DNA from: Chloroflexota bacterium
GTDB taxonomy: Bacteria > Chloroflexota > Anaerolineae > Anaerolineales > Villigracilaceae
Direction: 5' to 3'
Length of the DNA stretch: 64,000 nt
NCBI GenBank assembly: GCA_013388855.1
Contig: JACAEM010000016.1
Location: 124,001 to 188,000, forward strand
The notes under the pieces were generated by a model. The model was given only the letters and a program-made list of their open reading frames with translations, did no database searches and was not told where the DNA came from. Positions within the stretch are counted from its first letter, which is position 1; the number at the start of each line of letters is the position of its first letter. The translations under genes and the position numbers were made by a program. Shown one piece after another: positions 25,573-34,264 of the stretch.

Positions 25573-26363
25573 TGCAACTCGCTCAAATCAGCATCGGCCT
25601 CATTTTCGCAGTCAGTATTGCAGCTCTCGCTTATCACGCTCACAGCCTCAACAGAAGCGGTGCGTTCGCGGCAACTTTTGTCGGCACGATCATCTTTGGG
25701 CTGGGAGGTCTGCAATGGGCGATATTGTTACTTTTGTTTTTTATCACTTCGTCGGCGCTCAGCCGCATGTTCAAAAAACGCAAACAAGGGCTGGATGAAA
25801 AGTTCTCGAAGGGGCATGAACGCGACGCGGGGCAGGTCTTCGGCAATGGCGGGCTGGCAACCGCCTTTGTGCTGGTCCATGCTCTTTATCCGGAATCAAG
25901 CATCGGCTGGGTGGGATTCGCGGCGGCGCTGGCGGCGGTCAATGCGGATACGTGGGCGACCGAGCTGGGGGTCCTGAATCCGACTCCGCCGCGCATGATC
26001 ACCGATTTGAGGAAGCGCGTCGAAAAAGGGACCTCGGGTGGAGTCTCGATCTTTGGAACGGCCGCGTCGCTGATGGGCGCCGCCGTCATTGCCCTACCCG
26101 CGGCCTGGTTCGCCCATGACTGGTCACTTCTCCCACTAATCTCTCTTGCCGGACTTGCAGGCTCGCTTTTCGACTCGCTCCTTGGCGGAACGGTGCAAGC
26201 CATGTACTACTGCCCCATCGACAAAAAGGAAACCGAGAAACATCCGTTCCATACCTGCGGCACGCCCACCGTGCTGGTGCGCGGCTGGAAGTGGCTGGAT
26301 AACGACTGGGTCAATTTTGCGTGCAGCGCGGCTGGGGTCATGGCTGCGTTGCTTATAGCATAA
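25572..26363 (+). CDS. DUF92 family membrane protein (VTE6-like)
   Basis: A 263-aa polytopic protein. The true start is the ATG at 25572, in a TAATG overlap; the 469-aa ORF in the track adds out-of-frame sequence of the previous gene. Family features are RDAGQVFGNGGLATAF, AAVNADTWATELG, EKGTSGGVSIFGT and GSLFDSLLGGTVQA. The DUF92 family includes plant VTE6, the phytyl-phosphate kinase of tocopherol synthesis, so an isoprenyl-phosphate kinase role is possible. Bacterial members are not characterised to my knowledge. Confidence 0.78.
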   Translation: MQLAQISIGLIFAVSIAALAYHAHSLNRSGAFAATFVGTIIFGLGGLQWAILLLLFFITSSALSRMFKKRKQGLDEKFSKGHERDAGQVFGNGGLATAFVLVHALYPESSIGWVGFAAALAAVNADTWATELGVLNPTPPRMITDLRKRVEKGTSGGVSIFGTAASLMGAAVIALPAAWFAHDWSLLPLISLAGLAGSLFDSLLGGTVQAMYYCPIDKKETEKHPFHTCGTPTVLVRGWKWLDNDWVNFACSAAGVMAALLIA

Positions 26364-26375
26364 CCTCCGGCAAAG

Positions 26376-26415
26376 AATCAAAACAGGGACAGTGCATATT
26401 GTCCCTGTTTTGATT
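26376..26415. terminator. Bidirectional terminator
   Basis: A perfect 16-bp stem AATCAAAACAGGGACA / TGTCCCTGTTTTGATT with an 8-nt loop has A/T-rich flanks. It separates the convergent DUF92 and DUF4349 genes. Confidence 0.8.
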
Positions 26416-26429
26416 TACCAACGATCAGG

Positions 26430-27473
26430 TCACGCGCCTGGAGTTTTCGGTCTACGGCTGAATAATTTCCACCCCGCCCACAGGATGAGGGCAAACGGCA
26501 GGAGAATAGGGATGATGACCACGACCAGCCAGATCAGGAAGTTGATGATACCCTGATAGGCTGAGACCACCGTGTTTTTAGCTTCGGTAAAGGTTTCGCC
26601 GGGCTTCCATGGGATGGGCGTGGAGGTGGGGCGCGGCGTGAACGTCGGTGTGATCGTTGGGGTGGGAGTCGGCGTCAGGATCGGCAACTCAGGCTCGAAG
26701 TTGACTGTGATCGTCGAGAAAGCGGCGCGATCAGCAAGGTAGTTCATGCGCCCCTTGATCTGCTCGATCTGCGACTCGATGTTCGCCAGTTCCTGATTGA
26801 TACGCAGGGCTTCGTCCACGGTCTTGGCGTCCTTGAGAAATTCTTGAATGCGGGCGCGTGTGGCTTCCAGGTTTTGCAGTTCGGACTGCAAGTCCACATA
26901 CTGGTCGGTTACATCTTCACCGGATGCATTCTCATCCAGCACGCGGACGGCCAATTCGCGCAGGCGGGTCAGCGCCCGCTCGAACTGGTCCACGGGGATG
27001 CCGAGGGTCATGGTGGCGTATTTCAGGTTATTTCCAAAATAGTCCTGGTACCAGACGCGCGAACTGATGATATACCCGCCCAAATCACCGATGATCTGGG
27101 TTGTTCGGTCAATGGCGACATCCGTATCTCTGACCAGCAGGCGGACATCCGCGTTTTTGATGATTTTTCGGTTGGTGTTTTGAACAATGACGTTCTCCCC
27201 CGCCTGATTGCTGATCTCGAAGGCGGGCGCCATGGTGGAAGCCGGGACGACAAATGAATCCGCTCCCGGAAGGGGTACCTCTTCAGCGCCTTCCACTTCC
27301 TTCGATTCAAACAGTGGACCAACGGGCGCTTCCGTAGCGGCGGGTTCCATAGGTGCATCGAAAAAGCCGGTCGCTACAACAGGCACCTCAGTGGACATGG
27401 CACCTCCACATCCGGCAAGGATGACCATTGCCGCAAGAATAGACAAAGTGAACAGAACGGATCGGGATTTCAT
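26430..27473 (-). CDS. DUF4349 domain lipoprotein
   Basis: A 347-aa surface lipoprotein. The signal MKSRSVLFTLSILAAMVILAGC ends in a lipobox Cys. A Pro/Ala/Glu spacer is followed by the DUF4349 domain (about 100-260), starting RKIIKNADVRLLVRDTDVAI and including the coiled-coil region QYVDLQSELQNLEATRARIQ. A Thr/Pro-rich linker (TPTPTPTITPTFTPRPTSTP) precedes one C-terminal membrane helix (FLIWLVVVIIPILLPFALIL). The function is unknown; it may bridge the outer and cytoplasmic sides of the envelope. Confidence 0.8.
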   Translation of the reverse strand: MKSRSVLFTLSILAAMVILAGCGGAMSTEVPVVATGFFDAPMEPAATEAPVGPLFESKEVEGAEEVPLPGADSFVVPASTMAPAFEISNQAGENVIVQNTNRKIIKNADVRLLVRDTDVAIDRTTQIIGDLGGYIISSRVWYQDYFGNNLKYATMTLGIPVDQFERALTRLRELAVRVLDENASGEDVTDQYVDLQSELQNLEATRARIQEFLKDAKTVDEALRINQELANIESQIEQIKGRMNYLADRAAFSTITVNFEPELPILTPTPTPTITPTFTPRPTSTPIPWKPGETFTEAKNTVVSAYQGIINFLIWLVVVIIPILLPFALILWAGWKLFSRRPKTPGA

Positions 27474-27596
27474 TGGATCCTCCGGGTAAATGAATTTTCA
27501 TTCGGCGTTAATTTGTTGACGAGGAGGAAGATAAAATGTTCCGCAAAACGGACTTATTATGACCTTCAATTTACCGACGTTCAAGAAAATGTTCAG

Positions 27597-28049
27597 CTAT
27601 TTCGATCTTTCGCGGACAATCACGGGTGCGTCCGGCCATCCTTCGATGGTGGACCTGACGACCAGTCCTGCCAAGTCCGCCGGGAAGATCTTTTCATGTT
27701 TGGACAATTCATCCACAGGCATCCAGATCGGAATATAAATCCCTTCTTGAGGGTCGTCCGGATCAGCATTGGTAAATTCTTCCCCCGTGCCTGACCCAAA
27801 CTCGCCGCCGATCCGCTCCACCAAAAAGTAAACCTGTGTGCTTTGGTCAAAGTGGATGACCGCCACCTTTCGCCGGATGACAACTTCCACCCCCAATTCC
27901 TCCATTGCTTCGCGAGCGGCCTGTTCAGGCGTTTCGTCCTCATCCACGCCACCGCCAGGGAACACAAAATAATCCAATCCCCCGCGGTGACGTTCAATCA
28001 GCGCCACCTTGCCATCTTCAATCAGGATGATGCCAGCGCGGGTACGCAT
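27597..28049 (-). CDS. NUDIX hydrolase
   Basis: A nucleoside-diphosphate-linked hydrolase of about 150 aa. The Nudix box is recognisable: GGGVDEDETPEQAAREAMEELGVE (GX5EX7REUXEEXGU). The start was moved from 28166 to the ATG at 28049, where the first beta strand begins (MRTRAGIILIEDGKVALIERHR). Substrate unknown. It follows the 41-aa ORF by 4 nt and the two-domain dehydrogenase beyond it, so it probably ends that operon. A TATAAT overlaps the stop of the small ORF, but it is too close to the ATG to act as its own promoter. Confidence 0.82.
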   Translation of the reverse strand: MRTRAGIILIEDGKVALIERHRGGLDYFVFPGGGVDEDETPEQAAREAMEELGVEVVIRRKVAVIHFDQSTQVYFLVERIGGEFGSGTGEEFTNADPDDPQEGIYIPIWMPVDELSKHEKIFPADLAGLVVRSTIEGWPDAPVIVRERSK

Positions 28050-28053
28050 GGAA

Positions 28054-28179
28054 TTATAACTCTTCCATTTCCCGCGCCACGCGGTTGACTTCATCCAAGG
28101 ACGCATCTTTGACTTTTTCGTAAAGACGCATGGGCGGAATGCGGTCGATTCCGCGGGTGGTGGCAAAGGACAGGTGCAT
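28054..28179 (-). CDS. Small 41-aa ORF, uncharacterised
   Basis: The ORF begins 10 nt after the stop of the dehydrogenase gene. AAGGAG lies close to the ATG (AAGGAGTAATG, short spacing). The peptide is charged and probably helical at its C-terminus (VKDASLDEVNRVAREMEEL). It has no membrane helix and no motif I recognise. Its position between two genes of the same strand with tight spacing is the main support. Confidence 0.4.
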   Translation of the reverse strand: MHLSFATTRGIDRIPPMRLYEKVKDASLDEVNRVAREMEEL

Positions 28180-28189
28180 TACTCCTTCT

Positions 28190-30337
28190 TTACATTCTGA
28201 TGGTTTGATTTGTTCTGAGCGACTCCACCGCCGCAAAGGTGGACCGGGTCACGCCGATCAGTTGCTCATAAGGAATGGGCGGTTCGCCGCCCTCGCGAAT
28301 GACTTTGGCAAAGGCTTTCCACTCCGCGACATGTCCCTTATTTTGCGTGCCTCTTTCCTCTTTCTTCCTTCCATCCCTGATGGTCTGCAGAGAAACAAAA
28401 TCATCCAAAACCGAGACCATTCCCCCGCAAAACACCTCAACCCGTTCCTTCGGGAAGGATTTGTCGCCGTTGGCGAGATAATCCACCACCCCAATCGAGC
28501 CGTCGGGGAAGGTGAAGGTCATGGAGACGTTGTCTTCGCGGTATTTGCCGCCGTCGGGCAAGGCATGTGCGTTGACGGAGACCGGCGGCGCACCGACAAG
28601 GAAAGTGATGAAATCAATGAAATGACAGGCTTCGCCGATGATGCGTCCGCCTCCGATTTCGGGGTCCTGAGTCCAGTGGTTGAGAGGAATATAACCGGCA
28701 TTGATACGATAATGGACATGAAGAGGTTCCTGACGAGCGGCAAGTGAAGCATGAAGTTGTTGGGCGAGCGGAGCGAAACGGCGATTAAAACCTACAGTTA
28801 ATAGCGATTGGCTATTGGCTTTTAGCTGCCTACCGATCACTGAGAGCTGAACAGCATTGATTGCCAGCGGTTTTTCCACGAAAACATGTTTGCCTGCTTT
28901 CAATGCTTTGACGACCAAGTCTGCGTGGGAGTCGTGGCGGGTGAGGATAGCGACAGTGTTGATGTTCGGGTCGTTAAGGATTTCATCATCAGAGGAAGCG
29001 GCGTATTGAAAGCCGAATTTCTTCCCGGCATGTTGGGCATGAAGACCGCCGGCGGAGGCGATGCCAATCAATTCGATGTCGCCGGCTTTTTTGACAGCGG
29101 GGAGCAGGACAGCGTTTGCAAAGAGACCAGCGCCGAGAACTCCCAGCGTTACCACGTTGGAAGGTTGGAACGTTGGAATATTGAGCCTGACAACCTTCGA
29201 ACTTTCCAGTGTTTCAACTCTTTCAGGATAGGTGAGCAACACGCCAAGGAAAGGCTCCTTCTTTTTTCCTGTAATCACTTCATATGCCGTTGTCGCTTTT
29301 TCGATGGGGAAACGATGGGTAATTAACGGCAAAACTTTCAACTTTCCATTTGCCATCAAGTCAACCACTGCTTGAAAGTTGCGTCCTTCCGTCCAGCGGA
29401 CATAGCCGATGGGATAATCATTGCCATTCTCTTCATAGGAGGAATCATACCGCCCCGGTCCGTAGGAACGCGAGTTGATGAAGGAGATTTCTTTTTCGTA
29501 ATAAACCTTGCGAGGGAAGGTCAGCCCAACTGCGCCGGTAGCCACAACGCGCGCACGGTCACGGGCAATGGTACCCGCCAGCTCCACGGGGTCGTTCGAG
29601 GAGGTATCGGCACAGATGAGGATCACATCGAAGCCGCGATTGGCGGTAAATGCCTGGGCGGCATCTACAGCCTGGTCGCGGCGGACAGCTTGAAGTCCGA
29701 GAGAAGAGGCGAGAGCGATCCGTCGAGGGTCAATATCGATGCCGAGCACTTTGCATCCTGCGGCTGAGGCAATCTGCGCGGTGAGGAGTCCGAGAAGTCC
29801 CATCCCAATGATCGCGACCGTCTCGCTGATCTGCGATTCGGCAAGGCGAAATCCATGCATGGCGATAGCGCCCAGAGTGGTGAATGCAGCGGATTCAAAA
29901 TCCACATTCTTCGGGAGCGGAGTGAGCAAATTACGCGGCACCACATTGTATTCGGCATGGACGGCAAAGCCGCCGCCCGCACACGCCACCCGCTGACCAA
30001 CCTTGAGTCCCTGCATATTTTTGCCAAGCGCAACGATCGTGCCAGCGGAGGAATAGCCCAGCGCCATCGGTTGGTCGAGGCGGTTGAACGCGGCTTGCAC
30101 AGTGGGAACGATGCCCTCGCGCCGCGCTTTGTCGAGGACTTGTTTGACGAGGTCGGGGCGGGAACGCGCCTTGCCAACCAGACTCTTTTCGGCAAATTCG
30201 ACCACCATGCGTTCGGTTCCCGCAGAGACCAGGCTTGCCTCCACTTTGACCAGCGCCTGTCCCTCGTGCGGGAGTGGGATGGGGACATCTTCAACGGTTG
30301 ATTTGCCGGTTTTGACGTTTTGGAGGAGTTGTTTCAT
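28190..30337 (-). CDS. Two-domain oxidoreductase: zinc-type MDR dehydrogenase fused to Gfo/Idh/MocA dehydrogenase
   Basis: A 715-aa fusion. Residues 1 to about 365 are a medium-chain dehydrogenase (LVKVEASLVSAGTERM; Rossmann motif IIGMGLLGLLTAQI). Residues from about 395 to 715 are a Gfo/Idh/MocA sugar-type dehydrogenase (VLGVLGAGLFANAVLLPA-like start, then the catalytic-region EKPLAIN). The zinc Cys ligands of classical MDRs are not evident in the first domain. Such bi-domain proteins are often seen in surface-polysaccharide loci; the substrate is unknown. The interdomain linker (about 371-395) is encoded by GTTGGAA-type repeat DNA. Confidence 0.82.
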   Translation of the reverse strand: MKQLLQNVKTGKSTVEDVPIPLPHEGQALVKVEASLVSAGTERMVVEFAEKSLVGKARSRPDLVKQVLDKARREGIVPTVQAAFNRLDQPMALGYSSAGTIVALGKNMQGLKVGQRVACAGGGFAVHAEYNVVPRNLLTPLPKNVDFESAAFTTLGAIAMHGFRLAESQISETVAIIGMGLLGLLTAQIASAAGCKVLGIDIDPRRIALASSLGLQAVRRDQAVDAAQAFTANRGFDVILICADTSSNDPVELAGTIARDRARVVATGAVGLTFPRKVYYEKEISFINSRSYGPGRYDSSYEENGNDYPIGYVRWTEGRNFQAVVDLMANGKLKVLPLITHRFPIEKATTAYEVITGKKKEPFLGVLLTYPERVETLESSKVVRLNIPTFQPSNVVTLGVLGAGLFANAVLLPAVKKAGDIELIGIASAGGLHAQHAGKKFGFQYAASSDDEILNDPNINTVAILTRHDSHADLVVKALKAGKHVFVEKPLAINAVQLSVIGRQLKANSQSLLTVGFNRRFAPLAQQLHASLAARQEPLHVHYRINAGYIPLNHWTQDPEIGGGRIIGEACHFIDFITFLVGAPPVSVNAHALPDGGKYREDNVSMTFTFPDGSIGVVDYLANGDKSFPKERVEVFCGGMVSVLDDFVSLQTIRDGRKKEERGTQNKGHVAEWKAFAKVIREGGEPPIPYEQLIGVTRSTFAAVESLRTNQTIRM

Positions 30338-30390
30338 TGTAGTTTCATCCTAAGAGGCGGATAGAGTATACCGCAAGAAAAGCCCGGTGA

Positions 30391-30396
30391 TATAAT
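30391..30396 (+). promoter_or_regulatory. -10 element upstream of the aminopeptidase gene
   Basis: A perfect TATAAT lies 8 nt before an ATG at 30405 and about 80 nt before the preferred GTG start at 30477. Confidence 0.5.
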
Positions 30397-30419
30397 TCAC
30401 AAAAATGCCGCAAAGAGCG

Positions 30420-30445
30420 AAAAAGCCTTGCGAAGAGGCTTTTTT
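30420..30445 (+). promoter_or_regulatory. Terminator-like hairpin in the aminopeptidase leader
   Basis: An AAAAAGCC / GGCTTTTTT stem with a short loop, ending in a T-run, lies between the promoter and the AAGGAG of the aminopeptidase gene. It has the form of an attenuator, although the upstream ATG frame reads through it. Confidence 0.4.
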
Positions 30446-30476
30446 CTCCAAATATGGCAAATTCAAGGAGTTTTCA

Positions 30477-31601
30477 GTGACAGATTCCCGTGTTGAAAAA
30501 TTTGCGAAAATTTTAGTTGAACATTCTGCCCGCATTGTACCCGGTGATCGCGTACTGATTGAAGCGACGACCGCCGCCGAGCCGCTGGTACGCGAGTTAT
30601 ACAGGCAAATCCTGGAAAAGGGCGGTCACCCTCATCCGATGATCGGGTTTCCCGGCATGGTACCTTTTGTTCAGGACGATCTGTACATGACCTACGCCAA
30701 TGACACGCAACTTGATTTCATTCCGACCTTTTACAAAATTGCATACGATCAGTTTGAGAGCCGCATCCGCATCCATTCCGCGACCAACACGCGCGGGACT
30801 TCAAGCTTGGATCCGCGAAAGTCACAACGGCGCAGCAAGGCGATCAGCGCCATCACCGCTTCGCAAATGAGGCGCGGCGCGGAGGGCGTGTTCAAATGGG
30901 TCACCACGCTCTATCCCACCGACGGTTATGCCCAGGATGCAGGCATGAGTTTGAAGGAGTATGAGGATTTTGTCTTCACTGCCGTCCATGCCAACGAAGA
31001 AGACCCCATCGCCTATTGGAACAGTACTGCGGCAGGTCAACAAAAGGCAATTGATTTTCTGGCAGGCAGGGATATCGTCACCCTGCGCGGTCCGAACGTG
31101 GACCTGTCGCTTTCCATCAAGGGGCGCAAGTTCATGAATTCCACCGGCATGTTTAATATGCCCGATGGTGAGATTTACACTGGACCCGTCGAAGACTCGG
31201 TCAATGGTTGGGTAAGGTTCACGTATCCCGCCATCTACGGCGGTGTGGCGGTGGAAGGCGCGGAATTGACGTTTAATCGTGGACGTGTGGAACGAGCGAC
31301 AGCCGAGAAGAATCAGGACTACCTCATCAAGATGTTGGAGTCGGATGACGGTTCACGTTATCTGGGCGAATTCGCCATCGGTACCAACTTCGACATCAAC
31401 AAGTTCACCGGCAACATCCTCTTCGACGAAAAGATCGGCGGGACGTTCCACATGGCGCTCGGCGCGGGCTACCCGGAAACGGGTTCTCACAACAAGTCCG
31501 CCATTCATTGGGACATGATCTGCGACCTGCGCACGGATTCGGAAATCCACGTGGACGGTGAGTTGTTCTATAAGAATGGGCAGTTTGTGTTTGGGAAGTA
31601 A
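30477..31601 (+). CDS. M29-family aminopeptidase (AmpS type)
   Basis: A thermophilic-type metalloaminopeptidase of family M29, 374 aa from the GTG at 30477. AAGGAG lies 6 nt upstream and the family N-terminus begins there (VTDSRVEKFAKILVEHSARIV). The ORF track starts at an ATG at 30405, which is 8 nt after a TATAAT and could give a 24-residue extension on a leaderless transcript. Metal-site regions are EGAELTFNRGRVERATAEKN, the LGEFAIGTN region and a C-terminal stretch (GSHNKSAIHWDMICDLRTD). Cytoplasmic peptide turnover is the expected role. Confidence 0.85.
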   Translation: MTDSRVEKFAKILVEHSARIVPGDRVLIEATTAAEPLVRELYRQILEKGGHPHPMIGFPGMVPFVQDDLYMTYANDTQLDFIPTFYKIAYDQFESRIRIHSATNTRGTSSLDPRKSQRRSKAISAITASQMRRGAEGVFKWVTTLYPTDGYAQDAGMSLKEYEDFVFTAVHANEEDPIAYWNSTAAGQQKAIDFLAGRDIVTLRGPNVDLSLSIKGRKFMNSTGMFNMPDGEIYTGPVEDSVNGWVRFTYPAIYGGVAVEGAELTFNRGRVERATAEKNQDYLIKMLESDDGSRYLGEFAIGTNFDINKFTGNILFDEKIGGTFHMALGAGYPETGSHNKSAIHWDMICDLRTDSEIHVDGELFYKNGQFVFGK

Positions 31602-31629
31602 GTTTGCAAATCCGCAGATTTAAATGGTT

Positions 31630-31670
31630 GAAGGTTGAGGAAAAGTAGAATCCTCGACCTTCTTCTTTTT
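31630..31670 (+). terminator. Rho-independent terminator of the aminopeptidase gene
   Basis: GAAGGTTGAGGA / TCCTCGACCTTC pairs with one mismatch around a 9-nt loop and is followed by TTCTTTTT. Confidence 0.8.
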
Positions 31671-31706
31671 AACTTGCAAGCTTTTCAACTTTCCAACGTA
31701 TGCACT

Positions 31707-32054
31707 CTAATAGAACCCAACCGATGTATCCACCTTGCGCGCATACTCGTCTATCCCACCGCGCACATTGAAGACATTCTTCCAGCCTTGCTGCGCCAGC
31801 CACATCGTGACCTGCGTACTGCGATTGCCATGATGACACAGCACATAGACCGGGATATTTTGCGCCCTCACGTTCTCAGACAACGCAGCCGTACCGGAAT
31901 GCGCCAGGCGACTCAGCGGCGTGACCTCGAGTCGGGCATCCGTTATTTTCGCGCGGTTCAGTTCTTCAGGTTCGCGCACATCCAGAAGGATAAATTTATC
32001 TTCGGATCTCAGCTTTTCGGCCAGTTCATTGACAGTAATTTCAGGGAACATCAT
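31707..32054 (-). CDS. Rhodanese-domain protein
   Basis: A single rhodanese domain (115 aa) that transfers sulfur through a persulfide on the active-site Cys. The loop is CHHGNRS with Cys at residue 73. The domain starts with the usual EITVNELAEKL and LLDVREPEE. It is translationally coupled to the glucan phosphorylase gene (ATGA overlap), which may reflect convenience rather than a shared pathway. Confidence 0.88.
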   Translation of the reverse strand: MMFPEITVNELAEKLRSEDKFILLDVREPEELNRAKITDARLEVTPLSRLAHSGTAALSENVRAQNIPVYVLCHHGNRSTQVTMWLAQQGWKNVFNVRGGIDEYARKVDTSVGFY

Positions 32055-34192
32055 TCCAGCGCTTTCACATACAACCGTTCAACATATTCCTTCACCATGC
32101 GGCGCGTGGAAAATTGCGGGATGTTCGTCTTCAAGTTATCCTTGATGCGCGCGACCCACTCATGGGAGATCTCCTTCGGGTCACGATTATAGAACAATGG
32201 GATGATCTCATTTTCGAGTGTGGCATACAAACTTTCCGCATCCTGCGCATCCTGAACGCTTTGCGATTCCAGCTGACGATCCTCACCAATCGACCAGCCA
32301 TTCCTGCCGTTATACGCTTCCCGCCACCAGCCATCCAACACAGAAAAGTTCAACGCGCCGTTGAGCGCGGCTTTCATGCCGGATGTGCCGCTCGCCTCGT
32401 ATGGACGACGGGGTGTGTTCATCCACACATCCACGCCCTGGACAAGATAACGCGCCAGATTCATATCATAATCTTCGATGAAGACAATGCGTCCGCCCGT
32501 TTCCGCGCGCTTGACCTGGCGATAGACCTGTTGGATCAACTGCTTGCCCGGCTCATCAGCGGGATGCGCCTTTCCAGCAAAGATGATCTGCACCGGCATG
32601 TTCGGGCGGTTGACGATATTCAACAACCGCTCGACATCTGTCAGGATAAGGCTGGCGCGTTTGTACGTGGCAAAGCGGCGGGCAAACCCGATTGTCAGAG
32701 CGTAAGGATTGATCAACACACCCGAGGAGACCACCTGCACCGGGTGAAAACCGCCCACTGTCCATCGGTCACGGACGCGTTCACGCAGGTAAAAGGACAG
32801 CTTGCGTTTAAGATGCAGACGTACCGCCCATAATTCATTATCGGGGATGGCATCCACCTTTTTCCACATCTCAGGCTCATCGAGATGGTCGTACCAATCA
32901 GCACCCAAATACTGGCTCAGCAAAACGTACAAACGCCGCGCCATCCAATTCGAAACATGGACTCCGTTTGTCACATGCGTAATCGGAACCTCATCTTCCT
33001 CTCCATCGGGCCACAGCGAATGCCACATCTGGCGTGAGACCCGTCCGTGCAATTCAGAAACGGCATTGCGTCCATCTGAATTGCGCAGGGCAAGCACACC
33101 CATGCTGAATGTCTCGCCTTGCGGCATGTGATGACGCGCCAGATCGAAAAGTTGGTCGCGGGAAATGTTCAACTGAGGCCAGAATCCCGCCAGATATTTC
33201 TCAATCAGCCAGAGCGGGAATTCATCGTTCCCCGCCGGGACCGGCGTGTGCGTGGTAAAGACGTTCTGTCTGCGTGTCTTTTCAAGCGCTTGCTCAAGCG
33301 TATCGCCGCCTGCGACATATTCACGCGCGCGTTCCAGGGTCAGGAATGCGGCATGCCCCTCGTTCATATGCCAGACTGAGGGATTGTATCCCAATGCTCG
33401 CAACGCGCGCACACCACCCACGCCCAGCAGCAACTCTTGCATTACGCGGCGGTCAAGGTCCGACCAATAGAGGCGGGCGGTCAAATTTTTATCGAAATCA
33501 GAATTCGGATCCAGATTGGAATCGAGCAAGTACAGCGGGACGCGTCCCACGCGGATCTCCCACAGCCCCAGGGTCACGAAACGGTCGGGAAATTCCACCT
33601 CCACTGTGAGGCGATTGCCGTGGTCATCCATCACAGGAAGCGCGGGCAGGTTGTGAAAATCCAGCACATTGTTGAGCGCTTCCTGCCAGCCATCTTCACT
33701 GAGACGCTGGGAAAAGTACCCCTGCGCGTACATGAAGCCGACCGCAGTCAGCGGCAAGCCAAGGTCGCTTGCCTCCTTGAGATGATCGCCGGCAAGAACA
33801 CCAAGCCCGCCAGAATAGATCGGGAGCGTTTCGTGCAGACCAAATTCCATCGAGAAATAAGCAATGGGTCTGCCAATCAACCTGGGATGAGACTGACTTA
33901 TCCATGTTGTCTTCTGATTCATGTACGAATCAAAATTGGCAAACATACGGTCATAGAGCGCGAGATATTCAGCATCCTTCGAGGCCAGATCAAGCCGCGA
34001 ACGATCCACTTCGCGCAGGAGCCGGATTGGGTTATGACCCAGTCGCTCCCAAAGATCATAGTCAAGCCTGCCAAAAATCCGCTGCGACTCCGGCTGCCAG
34101 GTCCACCACAAGTTGTACGCTAATTCGCTCAAGCGGGCAATCCGCTTGGGTAAATCGAAACCATCGGGCAATTGAGTACGGAAAGTATTCAT
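32051..34192 (-). CDS. glgP: Alpha-glucan phosphorylase (GT35)
   Basis: A glycogen/maltodextrin phosphorylase of the short bacterial/archaeal type, about 713 aa; it releases glucose 1-phosphate from alpha-1,4-glucans. The PLP-site region is EASGTSGMKAALNGALNFS, with the Schiff-base Lys. Other blocks are ELAYNLWWTWQPESQRIF at the N-terminus and YFSMEFGLHETLPIYSGGLG. The start is taken at the ATG 34192 rather than the TTG at 34201; a TATGAT lies 8 nt upstream. It is divergent from lutA. Confidence 0.92.
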   Translation of the reverse strand: MNTFRTQLPDGFDLPKRIARLSELAYNLWWTWQPESQRIFGRLDYDLWERLGHNPIRLLREVDRSRLDLASKDAEYLALYDRMFANFDSYMNQKTTWISQSHPRLIGRPIAYFSMEFGLHETLPIYSGGLGVLAGDHLKEASDLGLPLTAVGFMYAQGYFSQRLSEDGWQEALNNVLDFHNLPALPVMDDHGNRLTVEVEFPDRFVTLGLWEIRVGRVPLYLLDSNLDPNSDFDKNLTARLYWSDLDRRVMQELLLGVGGVRALRALGYNPSVWHMNEGHAAFLTLERAREYVAGGDTLEQALEKTRRQNVFTTHTPVPAGNDEFPLWLIEKYLAGFWPQLNISRDQLFDLARHHMPQGETFSMGVLALRNSDGRNAVSELHGRVSRQMWHSLWPDGEEDEVPITHVTNGVHVSNWMARRLYVLLSQYLGADWYDHLDEPEMWKKVDAIPDNELWAVRLHLKRKLSFYLRERVRDRWTVGGFHPVQVVSSGVLINPYALTIGFARRFATYKRASLILTDVERLLNIVNRPNMPVQIIFAGKAHPADEPGKQLIQQVYRQVKRAETGGRIVFIEDYDMNLARYLVQGVDVWMNTPRRPYEASGTSGMKAALNGALNFSVLDGWWREAYNGRNGWSIGEDRQLESQSVQDAQDAESLYATLENEIIPLFYNRDPKEISHEWVARIKDNLKTNIPQFSTRRMVKEYVERLYVKALE

Positions 34193-34200
34193 AGCGGGCA

Positions 34201-34206
34201 ATCATA
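34201..34206 (-). promoter_or_regulatory. -10-like element for glgP
   Basis: TATGAT on the minus strand is 8 nt before the ATG at 34192. It stands divergently to the lutA promoter about 50 nt away. Confidence 0.45.
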
Positions 34207-34252
34207 CCAAATTTTCAGGATTCGGAATGAACGATGTAACCTGAAACAGGAT

Positions 34253-34258
34253 TACAAT
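34253..34258 (+). promoter_or_regulatory. -10 element of a probable leaderless promoter (lutA)
   Basis: TACAAT ends 6 nt before the ATG at 34265. Confidence 0.55.
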
Positions 34259-34264
34259 GAATTT

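Noticed and set aside
28053-28058. TATAAT before the NUDIX gene as a leaderless promoter
   Set aside because: Only 3 nt separate it from the ATG, too close for a start at the initiation codon; it also overlaps the stop of the small ORF.
31635-32192. 185-aa plus-strand ORF
   Set aside because: It lies antisense to the rhodanese gene, whose active-site loop and overlap with glgP are convincing.
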